Assembly: GCF_037126465.1 (NCBI RefSeq)
Contig: NC_088205.1
Coordinates: 26,953,482 to 27,017,481 of the forward strand
Direction: 5' to 3'
Origin: Ornithodoros turicata
Lineage: Eukaryota; Arthropoda; Arachnida; Ixodida; Argasidae
DNA: 64,000 nt
The translations under genes were made by a program, and so were the position numbers. Below the pieces are notes generated by a model. The model searched no databases. It saw only the letters and a program-made list of their open reading frames with translations, and was not told the origin of the DNA. Below, one piece after another: positions 32,322-44,110 of the stretch. Position 1 is the first letter of the stretch, and each line of letters starts with the position of its first letter.

Positions 32322-34690
32322 TATTTACTTCAGGATTTCCTGTATAGTGTCAGAAACTAATCGCATATCCGTTCACTAGCTCTCAGGGACTGGTATTCAC
32401 CATGTATTTTGCTTCCCGGGAAACAACAACAGATAACAACAACAATAAATGATGGAGAATTCATGATGACATGGCTCAACAGATAAATTGATGATGATGA
32501 ATAGGGAAATTCGCCACATGAGGTGCGAGTTAAAGAGTTAGTTACATTTACAACTACCGGTTAAATATCAGTAAGTGATTACTTGTAACTAAGTTACTCC
32601 AAAGACTACAACTAACACACTCGATTGCTGACGTTATTCATTAAAGCTTAGCTGAATAGTGTTCTTCGATTGTGCCCATACTTCACTGCGCTGTTGCCAT
32701 CATGAAGGTTGACCGGGGAGAGTTGTCGCAGATTTTACTTTTGATTTTGCTGTGACGAAAGTACGTTCGTCAGGCTGATGAAACGAATGATGGATTTTAG
32801 TAAGATCCTTTGGCTACAGAACCCACAATAAACTAAAGATGGCTTCAAAAACAGTGTATAACCAAGTCATTTGCGCGGAGGTCGTCAAGTGCGACAATAC
32901 GCCCCAGTAGCGGGGCAGGTTGTCACTGGGGCTGGGGCAGGTTGCCTGAGGTCTCCGTGCCTGAGGTGTACCGAATGGAATACCCATTGGAAGTGCACAC
33001 GGAAAACAAACTAAACGAGCAGAAAAGAACCTATTATCTTACGCCTTACATTTGCACAATCTACACGCCACTCCTAGCTGTAGAGAATTCATCGGCGCAC
33101 TGCAAGCTAGTCATTACTGGCTGTAGACCGGCATTGTAAATGTAAAAAGCGGCACTAAATTATTACACGATCTCCAAGATGTACTAAAAGCTACTGAAAC
33201 ACTTTCTCGCATATATAGTTGCCGCCTCAGCGGCGAAATATCCCACTACATCCACTATTTGCTGTTGTTGTCGTCAGTCGTTCTATAGCAGTTGAAATAT
33301 GTGACACTTTACCCCACCAGATATGGGACAACTGACCCCTACGACACCCACAGTGACTTTACCTGAGCCATGGACTTACCTGTGGAACGTATTCCGCTGA
33401 AAATCTGTGAAAAGATTTACGAATGCTGAATAAACATTACGAATATGCGCATTCTTTAGCGTTTCAGTGTGCGTCGTGCAAAATGTGAAAATTGCAAGAA
33501 CGAAAACTTTACTTACTCGTCACGAGTGTGACAACTCTCCCTCTCTTTTCCTCTTTTTCTTTCCCTTTTATTTTCTTCCTCGATTTTCCTTTTTTTTTTT
33601 TTTGAATAGCTAGCCGACCTCCGTCTGGCTGACCTTTCCTTTCTTTTTTCTTATTAAACATATCCCCCCCCCCCATCTCCCCGCTCCTCTACAGATCTTC
33701 CTCCAATAAAAAGTGCGTATAGTTGGATGTTCTTCTATAGCTGTCGAACTGTGTCCCGCATACTGTAAGTATACTACTTCTTCCATTTCATTGTGAAACG
33801 AGATTAACCTCGTCGCAAAAGTGTTTCAGTTTTGCGAATACACACTCAAAAGAGGAATAGAGAAAAGGGAAAATGAGTAAGTTGAAGGTCTGAGCTTTTC
33901 TGGGAAGATTGTTCCGAGAAGAACGATTTCGTCCCTCATTCAGTATAAAAATCATTAATATCCTTATTGTTAGAGCAGAAAAAAAAAAGTCGCTTCTGGA
34001 AGACACTTCTTTCTCTTTCTACTGTTGAAACCTACTTGTGTGTTTTCCTCCTTTGGGTTTATCCCTTTATTAAGTTCTTTCTTTTTTATTTACGCGCAGT
34101 GCAATTCAATCTCTCTTTTAACGTCTCATCTATATTCACACAGGGGGTGCTCTGCAGATACATACATAGGACCCACGCGGGAGCTCTTTTCCTCATGAAT
34201 AATTACAGCTGTTTCTTAGTCGACAACACGCTGGTATTCCAAAGCTATAATGCATGTCTGTAATTACGGTGCATGCAAAAGCAAGCACTCTAATTAGAGC
34301 TGCCGTCTTGCACCCGATACGGTCGCGCACCTCCTTTCGTTCAGTTTTAATTCTTGCAGGCACGATCACTGATCAGAAAAATTTACGTTGAGAAACGAAA
34401 ACAGGGCTTTCCTAATTTGCACATCAGAACCCTCAGGGATGCACCAAATATATCTTCCCCTTCCTTGAGCGACCAATTCGTGGCATGATTTTGGAATCCA
34501 AACGGGGTGCCAAAGAGCCCATAAGAAGTCATTCGCACTGCAATAGAGAAAACATTTTCGTGAAAGTATATAATATAATCTGCTTGAGGCACGGAAATAA
34601 TGTACGGTGTTCCTGAACCTTAGATAGTTTTGCTCTAAAAAGGTACAATAAGACAAAAAAAAGAGAGAGAAAGAAAAATGAAGATACGTA
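32322..34690. other. No recognised gene
   Basis: Contains GTTAGTTAC/GTAACTAAGTTACT words near 32530-32600 that look like a decayed hAT MITE subterminal region. Poly-T and poly-C tracts lie at 33590 and 33666. Nothing else recognised. Confidence 0.4.
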
Positions 34691-34698
34691 ATGACTGA

Positions 34699-34722
34699 AA
34701 ATAAAATAAAATAAAATAAAAC
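34699..34722. repeat. AAAAT microsatellite
   Basis: About five tandem AAAAT units just before the MITE. Confidence 0.85.
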
Positions 34723-34733
34723 CCGACAGCTAG

Positions 34734-34984
34734 TACACTCTTTAAAAAAAGGGTGTACTTTAACTCATTTTCCTTGCCACATATATCACTCGCTTTTAGA
34801 GAGTACAATTACTCTCAAAAAGAACTCTCCTCACTCCCTTCAGGGAGTGGGGTGAGAGTGGGTGAGGAGTAGGGGGTTAAAGGGACCCTTTAACCACCTA
34901 CTGGAGAGTAATTGTATACTCCAAAGGGAGTGATATATGTGGGAAGGAAAATGAGTTAAAGTACACCCTTTTTTTAAGAGTGTA
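34734..34984. mobile_element. 251-bp foldback MITE
   Basis: The ends are TACACTCTTTAAAAAAAGGG on the left and TACACTCTTAAAAAAAGGG reversed from the right. Pairing continues through GTGTACTTTAACTCATTTTC, CACATATATCACTC and ACAATTACTCTC to the centre, so the whole element is one hairpin. The target duplication is unclear. Confidence 0.85.
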
Positions 34985-35936
34985 ACTAAGACTGTTCTCT
35001 TCGAGTGAAATGAACGGAGAATTATCTTCCGCCATTCAACATTTATTGCAACAATAGACTGCGTCATTCAGTCGCTGCACCGGTTGGGTATATTCACTTT
35101 AAAGGAAGAAGTCAAAAAGAGATGCATCATGAACAAAAATAAAGAAGAAACGCTGACTTAAACGGAAATAGATAGGAAAAGTGCGGAAGTTATTGGACAG
35201 AACTCATAGATGAGTGAACAGCGTCTTCCTCCTTCAAATGACCTTCTTGAGAAGATGAGGTACGAACTGTCAACAACGCAGTCGAGAAGCTTTGCGCCCG
35301 CAGCCGTTATTGGAAAATATAGGGCTTAACCGCCTATACGCCGTAACTTGTGCGGAAGCAGCCTTGCACGCTGAGTCGAAACATGTGGGTTCATACGGGG
35401 TCATGGACGCCACGAGGAACGTCAAAATCTGCGCGTCATACGTTCAGATTTCAGAGATCGTTAAAACTCCCACGGGGGAAAGATTAACCAACGTACAGTC
35501 TTGTATTGCGATTGCGTGGGACAACAGCTGCGAATGGCAGGGTTTGACCTCAGGCATTTCTAAACGAAGTTCCCCGCACTGTTAAATTCAAACACAATTT
35601 GTTCTCCACGTCAGTTTCTTTAGAGAAGCAAGATAAAAATAAGATTTCTTTGGAGACGGTACCTGCTGCATGTGCAATCACTCTCAATTGTCCTTTTGCG
35701 TGAATTAATCGATAAAGTTGGCGTTTTCACTGCATAAAACTGCACCGTTGCATCATTGCCGGATATACGTCCTACGCCTAAAAGTTCTTTTTCTGCTCTC
35801 TTCACATTGAACTGAATCGAACTAAATTGTGGGAGAAAATGAGAAATTGAACGCGTCGCTCGATGAATCCCCCCTGCTATAGTTGAACCCCCCGATAACA
35901 TAAAAGTATCAAGTACTACAACAACAACAATAAATG

Positions 35937-36110
35937 TGTGGCGGCCCATGGATGATGATGACAACGACGTGCCTCTGCTGGCGCGCGCCACTGCGCCTGC
36001 CAGCCAGTTCTACCGGCACCGTCCTAGCGTGAGGCCACGCACATCTGCCCGCTGGGACATTCCATCATCGCCGGTCAGGACTCATGTAGAGGAACACCAC
36101 CTCCTCTACA
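35937..36110 (+). repeat. 5' LTR of miniature element
   Basis: 174 bp, TG...CA ends, about 90 percent identical to the 3' LTR; small indels differ. Confidence 0.85.
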
Positions 36111-36365
36111 TTTGGTGACCCGAAAAACGAACACCCTGTTCGGCGTAATTCGGCCATTCACCATCCTAAATTTTTCGGCGGCAAACCAGCAGCGAACCAC
36201 CCTCTAGCAGGCAAGGCGCACCGGGACCACTGTTCCACCGGGGACCCGCAGGGAGACCACAGTAAGCTGACTTTCCGGCCTCCACCTGCTTCATGATGAT
36301 TCTCCTCGGCACTTCTCTGGCGGCAACCGGCATTCACGCTGTCGTACCGGTCGCGGTACTGTCGC

Positions 36366-36490
36366 CCACTCAGCAACTCACTCACTCAGCAACAATCAAC
36401 GCTCAGCAGCAATCACTCAGCGTACTCAACAAAGGCTCAACGCACTCAGCAGACACTCAAAACAATCAGCAACCACTCAAGCACTCAACC
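36366..36490 (+). repeat. Degenerate ACTCAGCAA tandem repeat
   Basis: Many variants of ACTCAGCAA/ACTCAACAA in a row inside the internal region of the miniature LTR element; no protein domain. Confidence 0.7.
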
Positions 36491-36694
36491 AATCGGCATT
36501 CACATCCCATCACTGGAACCCGCTGGATCGCAGCGCTCTTGTTCCCCCCATCCCGCTGCTGCAGCATCAACAGCCACAAGCACAAGCCGTGTGCCGAGTC
36601 GTCCACCATCTGCGAGCCGTCATCATTCTCCTCTTCATGGTATCGACGCGAACCTCAACCGCATGCACCGCTCCGCGTCTGAGGGAGGGATTGA

Positions 36695-36862
36695 TGTGGC
36701 GGCCCGTGGACGACGATGACGACGTGCCTCTGCTGGCGCGCGCCACTGCGCCTGCCAGCCAGTTTTACCGGCATCGTCCTAGCGTGAGGCCACGCACATC
36801 TGCCCGCAGGGATATTCCATCATCGCCGGTCCGGACTCATGTAGAGGAACACCTTCTCTACA
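36695..36862 (+). repeat. 3' LTR of miniature element
   Basis: 168 bp, preceded by a polypurine tract and followed by AATG, the same 4-mer that precedes the 5' LTR. Confidence 0.85.
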
Positions 36863-37433
36863 AATGGATGAAGCAAAAGTGATGATGACACGAGATGCTT
36901 CACAGCAGTAGTCGCAGGACCCTATACCCCCACTTCAAAAAGGTTAACATGAGAGTAATAGCAAAAGGGCAAGAATGCAGGCCACCTGGAAAAAAACGGA
37001 ACTTAAGAAAGGGACAGAGGAGGGACGACACGATACGTTCTATGAGACGTAATATACGACACGTAATATAAGAGGATGAATTAATGGCGTGCGCGAAAGG
37101 ATGACAGGTCGGAGTTCTGTTTAGAGGTCTTCGAGGTGACCGGTAGCTTGAACGAAAGTAAAGAGGGAGCTAGGAGCACAGATGCGCAGGGGTGATGCAT
37201 GAGCCAGGGACTCCAAATACTACAAAATTTTCATGTTCTTAGGTATCTTGAGACTTGTGTTGTACTTGTCAGTTTGTGTGTTCCAGACGCAGAACTGTTG
37301 CCTTTTTCTATCATGCTCCACAAGGTTATCTTAACCACGGCCTCTGAGTACTCTCTCACTAAGACTGCCCCCCCTTCCCCATTCACGCGTACAACCCCCT
37401 GTAGCTGTTGCAAGTGCGACGAAATGCGATGAC

Positions 37434-37926
37434 TAGAGCTGTGCGCGGGTGCAGTTACATCTGCGGATCCACGCGGATATACAGTACGCATGACATTTTG
37501 GTTTGCGGATAGAAATAGAATGTTTTGAAATCCGCGCGGATAAAATGCGGATAAAACCGTGCAGCTTCTGCGGTATGTGCGGCTATCAGCATTTCATTCG
37601 CAGGTAAGCATTCATGCTTCTGCTCACGTTGAGAGGATGCAGCGAATCCAACATTTACCACACACGCATATAACACTATACAATTCCTTGCATTGCAGAT
37701 GACGTAACGTTCCTGAGTTTCTATGCTTAAAAGCGTGTGCAACAGAACACCTTCGTCACGCACAGTTTTCCTATACAAATGCAAAGACCGCGGATGTGCG
37801 GCTATATTCAATACCGCGCGAATGCGGACACAGCTATTTCAACTAGCGCGCTTGCAGAGGCGGATCTTCAATGCACGGATACCGTGCGAATGTGGATACC
37901 GTCAAACCTGTCCACGCTCCCCTCTA
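37434..37926. mobile_element. hAT-type MITE with GCGGAT subterminal words
   Basis: The 8-mer GCGATGAC stands on both sides (37426-37433 and 37927-37934). The ends read TAGAGCTGTGCGCGG and, reversed, TAGAGGGGAGCGTGG. The interior subterminal zones repeat GCGGAT and ATCCGC. Non-coding. Confidence 0.85.
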
Positions 37927-38159
37927 GCGATGACAAAAAAGTGAGATAAGGATTCTCTTCCAGAAAGCGAGCGTCACCTAATTTCGTCATTTCTGTTTAG
38001 AATATTTTGTTGACATAATTACAGTCCCGAATAAGTAACTGACCTGATTACTTTTCACTAATTACATAACCATGAAAATAGTGCAGCGAAAACAGGAAAG
38101 TTATTACAAACTATCGCTACTAGTCTATATACAAACTACTAAGGATATGTCCAATCTAG

Positions 38160-38929
38160 CAGTGATGGCCAGTAGTTAACTACATGTAGTACTAGTTAAA
38201 CTACCTGACTGGACGGTGTATGTGTACTAAATCTTCACTTTCAATGCTTGTCTAGTGAAGCCTCATTTGTTGTGAAATAATTCTGTAACGTAGTTCATCA
38301 CGTAGGCGCAGAAAGAATCTCACCGCCAGCTTCGTATTTGACGATCATAGCGGCCTGCGTACTACCTTGGTTACCGTCCTGTGTGCACATAACCGCATAG
38401 GATGCCTACGTGATCGTCATCGTGGCTAAGCGAAAATATTTTACGGTCCACAGTGGCGCAATCGGCAGCTACCACAATATTTGTGCGTGGTGCATTGATA
38501 TGTGACGAAGGAACCTGAGTGTAAATCATAGTCCGTCGTATGTTGTACGTACCTTTGTATAGAGGAAGCTTTCACTCAATAGAAAATATTTCCGCAACAA
38601 GCTCTTTTGTCAGCGCATAATATACAAGGGACAGGCAGTGGATTTTACGACAATATGTGAATTAAGCGACGTAGGCACAAGAGTATATTTTAAATATCAT
38701 TATCACTGCTTGTGATTCATATTTAGATGTCCAACAACACCACAAGGGATTGGTGTTGATGGATAACGTTAAGTAGTTATGGATGTAGTTAAAATACATT
38801 GCAGTAGTTAAAGGAATAGTTTTAACTACTCCCCCGAAAAGTAGTTGAACTACTAGTTAAACTATTCAATCGCAAAGTACCTAGTAGTTATAGTTAAACT
38901 ACTGTAGAAGTAGTTAGTGGCCATCACTG
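38160..38929. mobile_element. hAT-type MITE with AGTAGTTA subterminal words
   Basis: The identical termini CAGTGATGGCCA are flanked by CAATCTAG (38152-38159) and CAATCTGG (38930-38937), 7 of 8 matching. AGTAGTTA/TAACTACT words crowd both ends. The middle 500 bp is unique and has no transposase frame. Confidence 0.85.
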
Positions 38930-38937
38930 CAATCTGG

Positions 38938-40289
38938 CATTCGTACGGCGCACATATCAGGCAAGATGAATCTGTGCTCCTCGCATTAAAATTGGTTTCC
39001 AACTATTTACACTATTTACATAGTCCGCATTGAGGGTTCGAGAATGAGGGTCCTCAGAGCAACTTACACGTCCTCAGCGCATAAGTACCGATTGGATCAC
39101 TAGCACAGGAACTTCTGCTCACATAGCGAAAAGAGGCGGCGCGTTCGAGGTAATGAATAAGCAAACACGACATAGGGACTTCCAGAGTACGTATGACACA
39201 ATTATTATAATTAGTTGGTCAAACTTTGTCGCCACTTATTCGTGACACAATAAAAGGGAAGTAATGTGGCTTCGGCGTATTCCTGACGGGAAGAACGTGT
39301 CTTCTGTTTAGCACGCTCTGTAACGGGAGGTTGACAGTCGCGCGCGATGAGTGAAGCAACGCTGCTCCTAAATGCGTCGCATGAGTTAAGAAATAAGGTA
39401 AATAAAGGCTTCTCTCCTCCTCTCGCAGTGGTTGCAGCTATAAAAAAACCTGACGAGATTCCAGCTAACCTTTCGAGCGGGAATTCCTGGCAGTCAGTCG
39501 CTATCTCTATAGCTGACGTTGATGTACGTCTCATTTAGCCTCATCTGCGTTGTTCAACGTCCAGATACTCTGCGGGAATCGTCATCGGCGCAGTCGGTAT
39601 TGACAGCCCTTTGGTGGGACTTGCAGATCAAAAGGCAGAATTACAGAGCGTGTCATGAAGCCGGGAACAGAAAGGGATTTATTTGTTCCTGTGTTACGAA
39701 ACGTGATATATTTGATACGCACCAGCACGGTATTGATGTTTTCTCTCGCAGCATTCCTGGAGCGACGATCGACACAAACACCGTCACAGTAAACTCTGCT
39801 GTGATGAAGTAGAATATGCAGGATGGTTTTTGGAAACGCGTTTCACTTTAACAAAAGACCACGGGCATCTATCCTTCTTGTTTCTTTTTGCGTATCAGTT
39901 GTTGCCCACAAAGTAAATCACCCGCATGCCGGTGCTCATTACCTTGTTCCCGCTGTACAATATTCCGAGTTACCAAACAGTCATGTTCAGGCGCAACAGT
40001 AATCCGTTACCAATTCATCCAACAGTCGATCATTCCAATGCTATTTTGTCTTCTTCAGGACATCCAGGACAAAAATGTCATTCATTATTTAAAAAAAAAA
40101 AGTATTGTTTTGAGGATGAGGAAGAGAACCGAGGAGAAGGGCACGGACACTTCGAATAGAACTGACGGAGGTTAAAAGGGATCGGAACCTTGTAACAGTA
40201 TTTATTTTATTGCGTATCATATTAACAACCTCGCTCGAAGACAGAATACGCAAAATGTGCCGTTAGTGGACATTATCACTTCTACGAAG
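38938..40289. other. No recognisable feature
   Basis: 1.35 kb with short unsupported frames only. Confidence 0.4.
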
Positions 40290-40891
40290 TCTCGAAATTA
40301 GATTAGATTAGATTACATTTCATTAGAGATAGAAAAGAAGAAAAAAATAGAAACGCAGGTCGCACTGGTGCGACCAGCCGTTCCATGACGCTTGATGTGT
40401 GACAGCATTGAGATTAATTAATTAATTTTAATTAAAAGATTACTTCAGCACGTATGTCCCTGAGGTAGTTCGCCAGGGCGCACAGCGCATGTTGTTGGTG
40501 GCTGGTGTTGCAGGTTGGGTACTGGGGGGCCAAAGCAGCTGCTTTGGCCAGCCACCAGTACCTTTTCAACACTAAAACGTCGGTCACCAAGTTTAGCTTG
40601 AGCGTTCTTCAGTGTTTGCCGACTAGAGTCGAAGCGTCGGCAGGTCACCAGTACGTACTTCGTGTTCTGCACAGTTGCGCAAGTTGAACGGTCCGGCGAT
40701 CCAACGATACCTATCTTATCAAGGAATGCTGCAGCGAACGGGACGTTGAGTCGCAGCCGATGGATCTTCGATATGAGGCAGTAGGTGCAGTTGCGGTCGA
40801 TTCGCGCGAGGAACGAGTTATTCATGACGTCGCCTGTCCACATGGTCGAGATAACCCGAACTTGTAGGTTTCTGATTCTCCGATAATACAT
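40290..40891 (-). pseudogene. LINE C-terminal relic with 3' stem-loop
   Basis: The minus-strand frame 40891-40445 contains HRLRLNVPFAAAF and TCATVQNTKYVLVTCRRF. These correspond to RLRLNVAFSPYY and the CPEC...HVIIAC knuckle of the LINE at 3505, but the knuckle has lost Cys and His ligands. Downstream the minus strand forms GGTCGCACCAGTGCGACC, a perfect hairpin, and ends in TAATCTAATCTAATCTAAT. The 5' part is missing. Confidence 0.65.
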
Positions 40892-41204
40892 GACGTCATC
40901 ACATCATGACAGCGCAGGCACCTTTGCGGTCCCTGTCTCCGCCCCAGATTGGAAGACGGCCATAAGCTATGATGAGGAGATGGATAGCACGACCTTGGAG
41001 CAGCAATGTTGCCAGACAGGAAGACTGCGTACGCTGTGATGTCATACTTCTAGGAACTAGAGATGAACTTTATGACACTTTCACATCACAGAGAGAGGCA
41101 ATATTTCGCGAGAATACAACGTGAGGCACGTAGACTTCAATGGCATAAATTCAGTAGGATTTCGAAGAAACGATACTTTGATCGTAGAGGCACTTACAAG
41201 AAGG

Positions 41205-41285
41205 TCATGCTCACCGTAGGGTGCCTGAATACTAGCTCCCCACAGAGGGAGCTAGTACTTAGGTACCCTAGCTCAAGGCATCCTC
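41205..41285. repeat. Short hairpin
   Basis: GGGTGCCTGAATACTAGCTCC-like arm (41219-41239) pairs with 41248-41268 with three mismatches around an 8-nt loop. Weaker pairing extends about 15 bp on each side. It could be a tiny foldback MITE or a hairpin RNA precursor. Confidence 0.5.
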
Positions 41286-41637
41286 TTCATCCTATACACT
41301 ATGTGGACATACGGAGCTGTGATGTCGTACCCTTCAATCACGATCGCCACAGACGATTTCAAACACAGAAAGCCATCTTGCTTCTAATGTCAGCTCATGT
41401 GTGATGATGTCTCATTTCCATGGGTGCGGCTATTGAAAGGAGGGCTGCGATTGGCGGAACCCCACTGGCTACGTCATCCGGCTTAGCTACCAGACCTTGT
41501 TTAGTCTATAGTTGTTGGCTTCGCACTCTTCATTGATTTCGTATCACGGAATCATAAATTTATATCACGGTACAGCAGAGGTGCAAAATAATGCTCACAT
41601 CCTTGTAGCGAGACCTCATCACCCTATAAGCATGCTG

Positions 41638-41712
41638 GACTAGCCGGCCCAATGTAGAGTTGGGACAAACATCCCCATAATTTTCTTTTTAATCAAACCA
41701 AACCAACCAACA
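41638..41712 (+). repeat. LINE 3' tail with stem-loop
   Basis: CCCAATGTAGAGTTGGG (CCCAA pairs with TTGGG), then ACAAACATCCCCATAATTTT and AATCAAACCAAACCAACCAA. Confidence 0.6.
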
Positions 41713-42714
41713 ATTTTGTATTGTAACAGAAATACATAATACTTGCCCGAAATTAATATTGTAATACTAATGAGTAATACTTCGATTCTGAGGGATAACA
41801 ATACGTAATGCTACGTATATTACGTGAGCAATACCAGTAACACGTTGATACTAGGGCTGTTAAAGCTACTTTTGAAAGGTAGCTGAGTTATAGCCACAGA
41901 AAAATGGGTTCAAAAGTGCCTAAGTACAATTCCAGGTACCCCATGGAAAAATACACTGATACGGGGGGGCGGTCAATTTACTCTGACGGGAAAAGTCAGC
42001 CAGAAAGGACGACTTGCTGCTCCTTGTTAAATAATAGTGGGTAGCGATAGCTACATTAGAGAAACTGCTCAGTAGTTTCGCAGTTCAATTTTCAATTTCA
42101 ATTTATTTTCCATTTAAATTTATTTTCCATAGAAAAAGTTACTTCCCCGCACCTTCTGCAAAATTATCTAAATAAAAGACAGATTATCGCGCCACCTGGT
42201 GTGTTGAATAACTGCGTGTTTCTTACCTGCGCATGAATGATAGATATGACACCCGCATCTTTAGTGACGAACGATGACAGTATTTGTATCGACGAAATAC
42301 TGACTAAGGAAATGGACAAACACTTGACCAAGCAATGGCACAGCACACTAACAGCCCCTTCACATTAAGCACCCACAAACCGAGCTGTCACCTCCCGATC
42401 CCAGTCAGTTAGTAACAGTGGGTTGCTTCCACGCCGTGTTAGTTTTGTGCAATCTGTGCCTCTATCATGAGTGCATACAGCCTTCGTGTGAACCTCGCAT
42501 GAGTGCCGCAGACGTGACATCGTAGGATATCGGGTGACGCGGGTTGGTTGGTGGCATTTTATTGTCATGTGGTGAGCTTGCCGATATGACACACTACATT
42601 ATGGGCCCTGGGCCTACTTCGAACACTATAAAAAAGAGGCGGTGATGGCGGTGATCATAGAATTGCTCTAAAAAATGAGGGGGGGGGATCGAAGTAACTT
42701 GCCGCTTTTTCCAC

Positions 42715-42795
42715 GTCGTGCTCTAAGAAATGAACTCCACCACATAGCACGCTCCTAGCCCACCGTCATCCCGAGTGACATCGTTCTCTCAAAGC
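42715..42795 (-). repeat. Dispersed repeat flanking the Penelope-like relic (copy C, inverted)
   Basis: The minus strand reads GAACGATGTCACTCGGGATG, then GGGCTAGGAGCGTGCTATGT, matching copies at 24720 and 44030. The orientation is opposite to the copy at 44030. Confidence 0.65.
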
Positions 42796-42885
42796 GATAA
42801 AAACCGGGCTGTTTGGTGGTACATCCTCAAAGCTTTGGTGGTTTGGTGGTACACATGGCAAGGGGTGGTTAGTACCTTTTTATTG

Positions 42886-43844
42886 AAAGGTCTCAATGAG
42901 CTGAAGTTTGAAGACCCTTTTAGAATTACAAACTCATGCGGTGTAATTGAAAAGTTAAGGTGTGTTGAAAGTAAGAAGGTTCGGTTTTTCTGGAGTTGGA
43001 GTTGGACGGACTAAAAATAATACGGTTTTTCTCTTTGGATGTTGTTGATCTGTTCTATAGTTTGCCTTTGCATATCATTTCTGCCTGTGTACAGGAAGCA
43101 ATATCTGTTGGGTTAGTGTCCTTTCAAAATACTGTGGGTGTATCAGCTAGTGTCTTCATGGATATTCTAGAATTGTATTTAGATTCTACTGTTGTGCAGG
43201 TGTCGGGTGGGGTTTTCCGACAACGGGATGGTGTGTGTATAGAATCAAAAATTGCTCCAGTACTTAGTGATTTGGTTTTGGCTAAGATAAATAGGGGTGT
43301 TTCTGAGAACTTGGGGGGTGGGAGATTTGGGGTTGAATTTATTACTAGGTATGTTGATGACTTTCTGGTATGTGTGGGTATGGAAGGGGATGAATCGGGT
43401 ATACAGGGTTTGTTTGTTGGAGAGGGTTTAGGTTTAAAGTTTACTGTGGAAAGGGAAGAAAATTGTCAAATTCAGTACTTGGATCTTCGGAGTTCTTCAG
43501 ATGGGATTGGAGTATGTTGGGAATATTGCCAGCGATGTAAAAAACCTTTAACGCCTTTTGACTCCAATATCTCAAAAACTGTAAAAGCTGGAGTTGCAAA
43601 ATGTTTGATAAAAAACGCTTTGGTGAGGTCGTGTGTTCATAAGGTGGGCTCGAGCTGCATGGAGCAGGTGACTAGGCTTGAGGACGCTGGATATCCTAGG
43701 AATATAATCAGTGATGTCGTAAATAGGTTGGTAAAGGAACCTTGTGATCCTCACGTGCGATGTGAACAGAGAGATTGGAGGGGGGTTGGAGAGATCCCGT
43801 ATGTTCATCAGGCCTCCCATCGCCTAAAAACAGGTAGCCTGTAG
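42886..43844 (+). pseudogene. Penelope-like element reverse transcriptase fragment
   Basis: A 282-codon frame (42996-43844) carries Penelope-like RT signatures: FFSLDVVDLFYSLPL (catalytic D15), VFRQRDGVCIESKIAPVLSD, and RYVDDFLV (residues 118-125 with intact YVDD). The family-typical QYLDL, KTVKAGVAKCLIKNALVRSC and AGYPRNIISDVVNRL follow. A preceding frame supplies LNELKFEDPFRITNSCGVIE (42889 onward), separated by a frameshift near 42985. Residues matching the linker continue after 43844 in another frame (VVFKRGYWLRSLMARVNRT...KHVDPFVACSVG). The GIY-YIG endonuclease is not visible. It is therefore a decayed copy lacking both ends. Confidence 0.85.
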
Positions 43845-44029
43845 GCATGGTGTTGATGTGGTTTTCAAAAGGGGTTATTGGCTCAGGTCTTTGATGGCTA
43901 GGGTTAACCGGACAGAAACTGGGGGTTGTCATGTAAAACACGTAGATCCTTTTGTGGCTTGCAGTGTTGGATTGCATTTTTGTGGCATTGCAGTTCATAA
44001 TTGCTGCATGGCGTACGCCCCCGGTTGTC

Positions 44030-44110
44030 ATCAAATCAAGGGCGAGAACGTTGTCATTCGGGATGATGGTCAGCAAGGAGCGTGCTATGCGGTGGAGCTC
44101 TGTTTTTAGA
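44030..44110 (+). repeat. Dispersed repeat flanking the Penelope-like relic (copy B)
   Basis: GCGAGAACGTTGTCATTCGG, then GATGATGGTCAGCAAGGAGC and GTGCTATGCGGTGGAG. Shared with 24720-24800 and, inverted, with 42715-42795. Confidence 0.65.

Larger units (their letters stand above)
35937..36862 (+). mobile_element. Miniature LTR retrotransposon (TRIM-like), complete
   Basis: Two LTRs (35937-36110 and 36695-36862) are in direct orientation, both TGTGGCGGCCC...TCTACA. The internal region is only 584 bp. A primer-binding-site-like TGGTGACCCG starts at 36113, and the polypurine tract GAGGGAGGGATTGA directly precedes the 3' LTR. The 4-mer AATG flanks both outer ends. The internal part has no gag or pol domain. 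A degenerate ACTCAGCAA tandem block covers 36366-36490. It is either a deletion derivative of a Ty3/gypsy-type element or a true TRIM. Confidence 0.85.
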
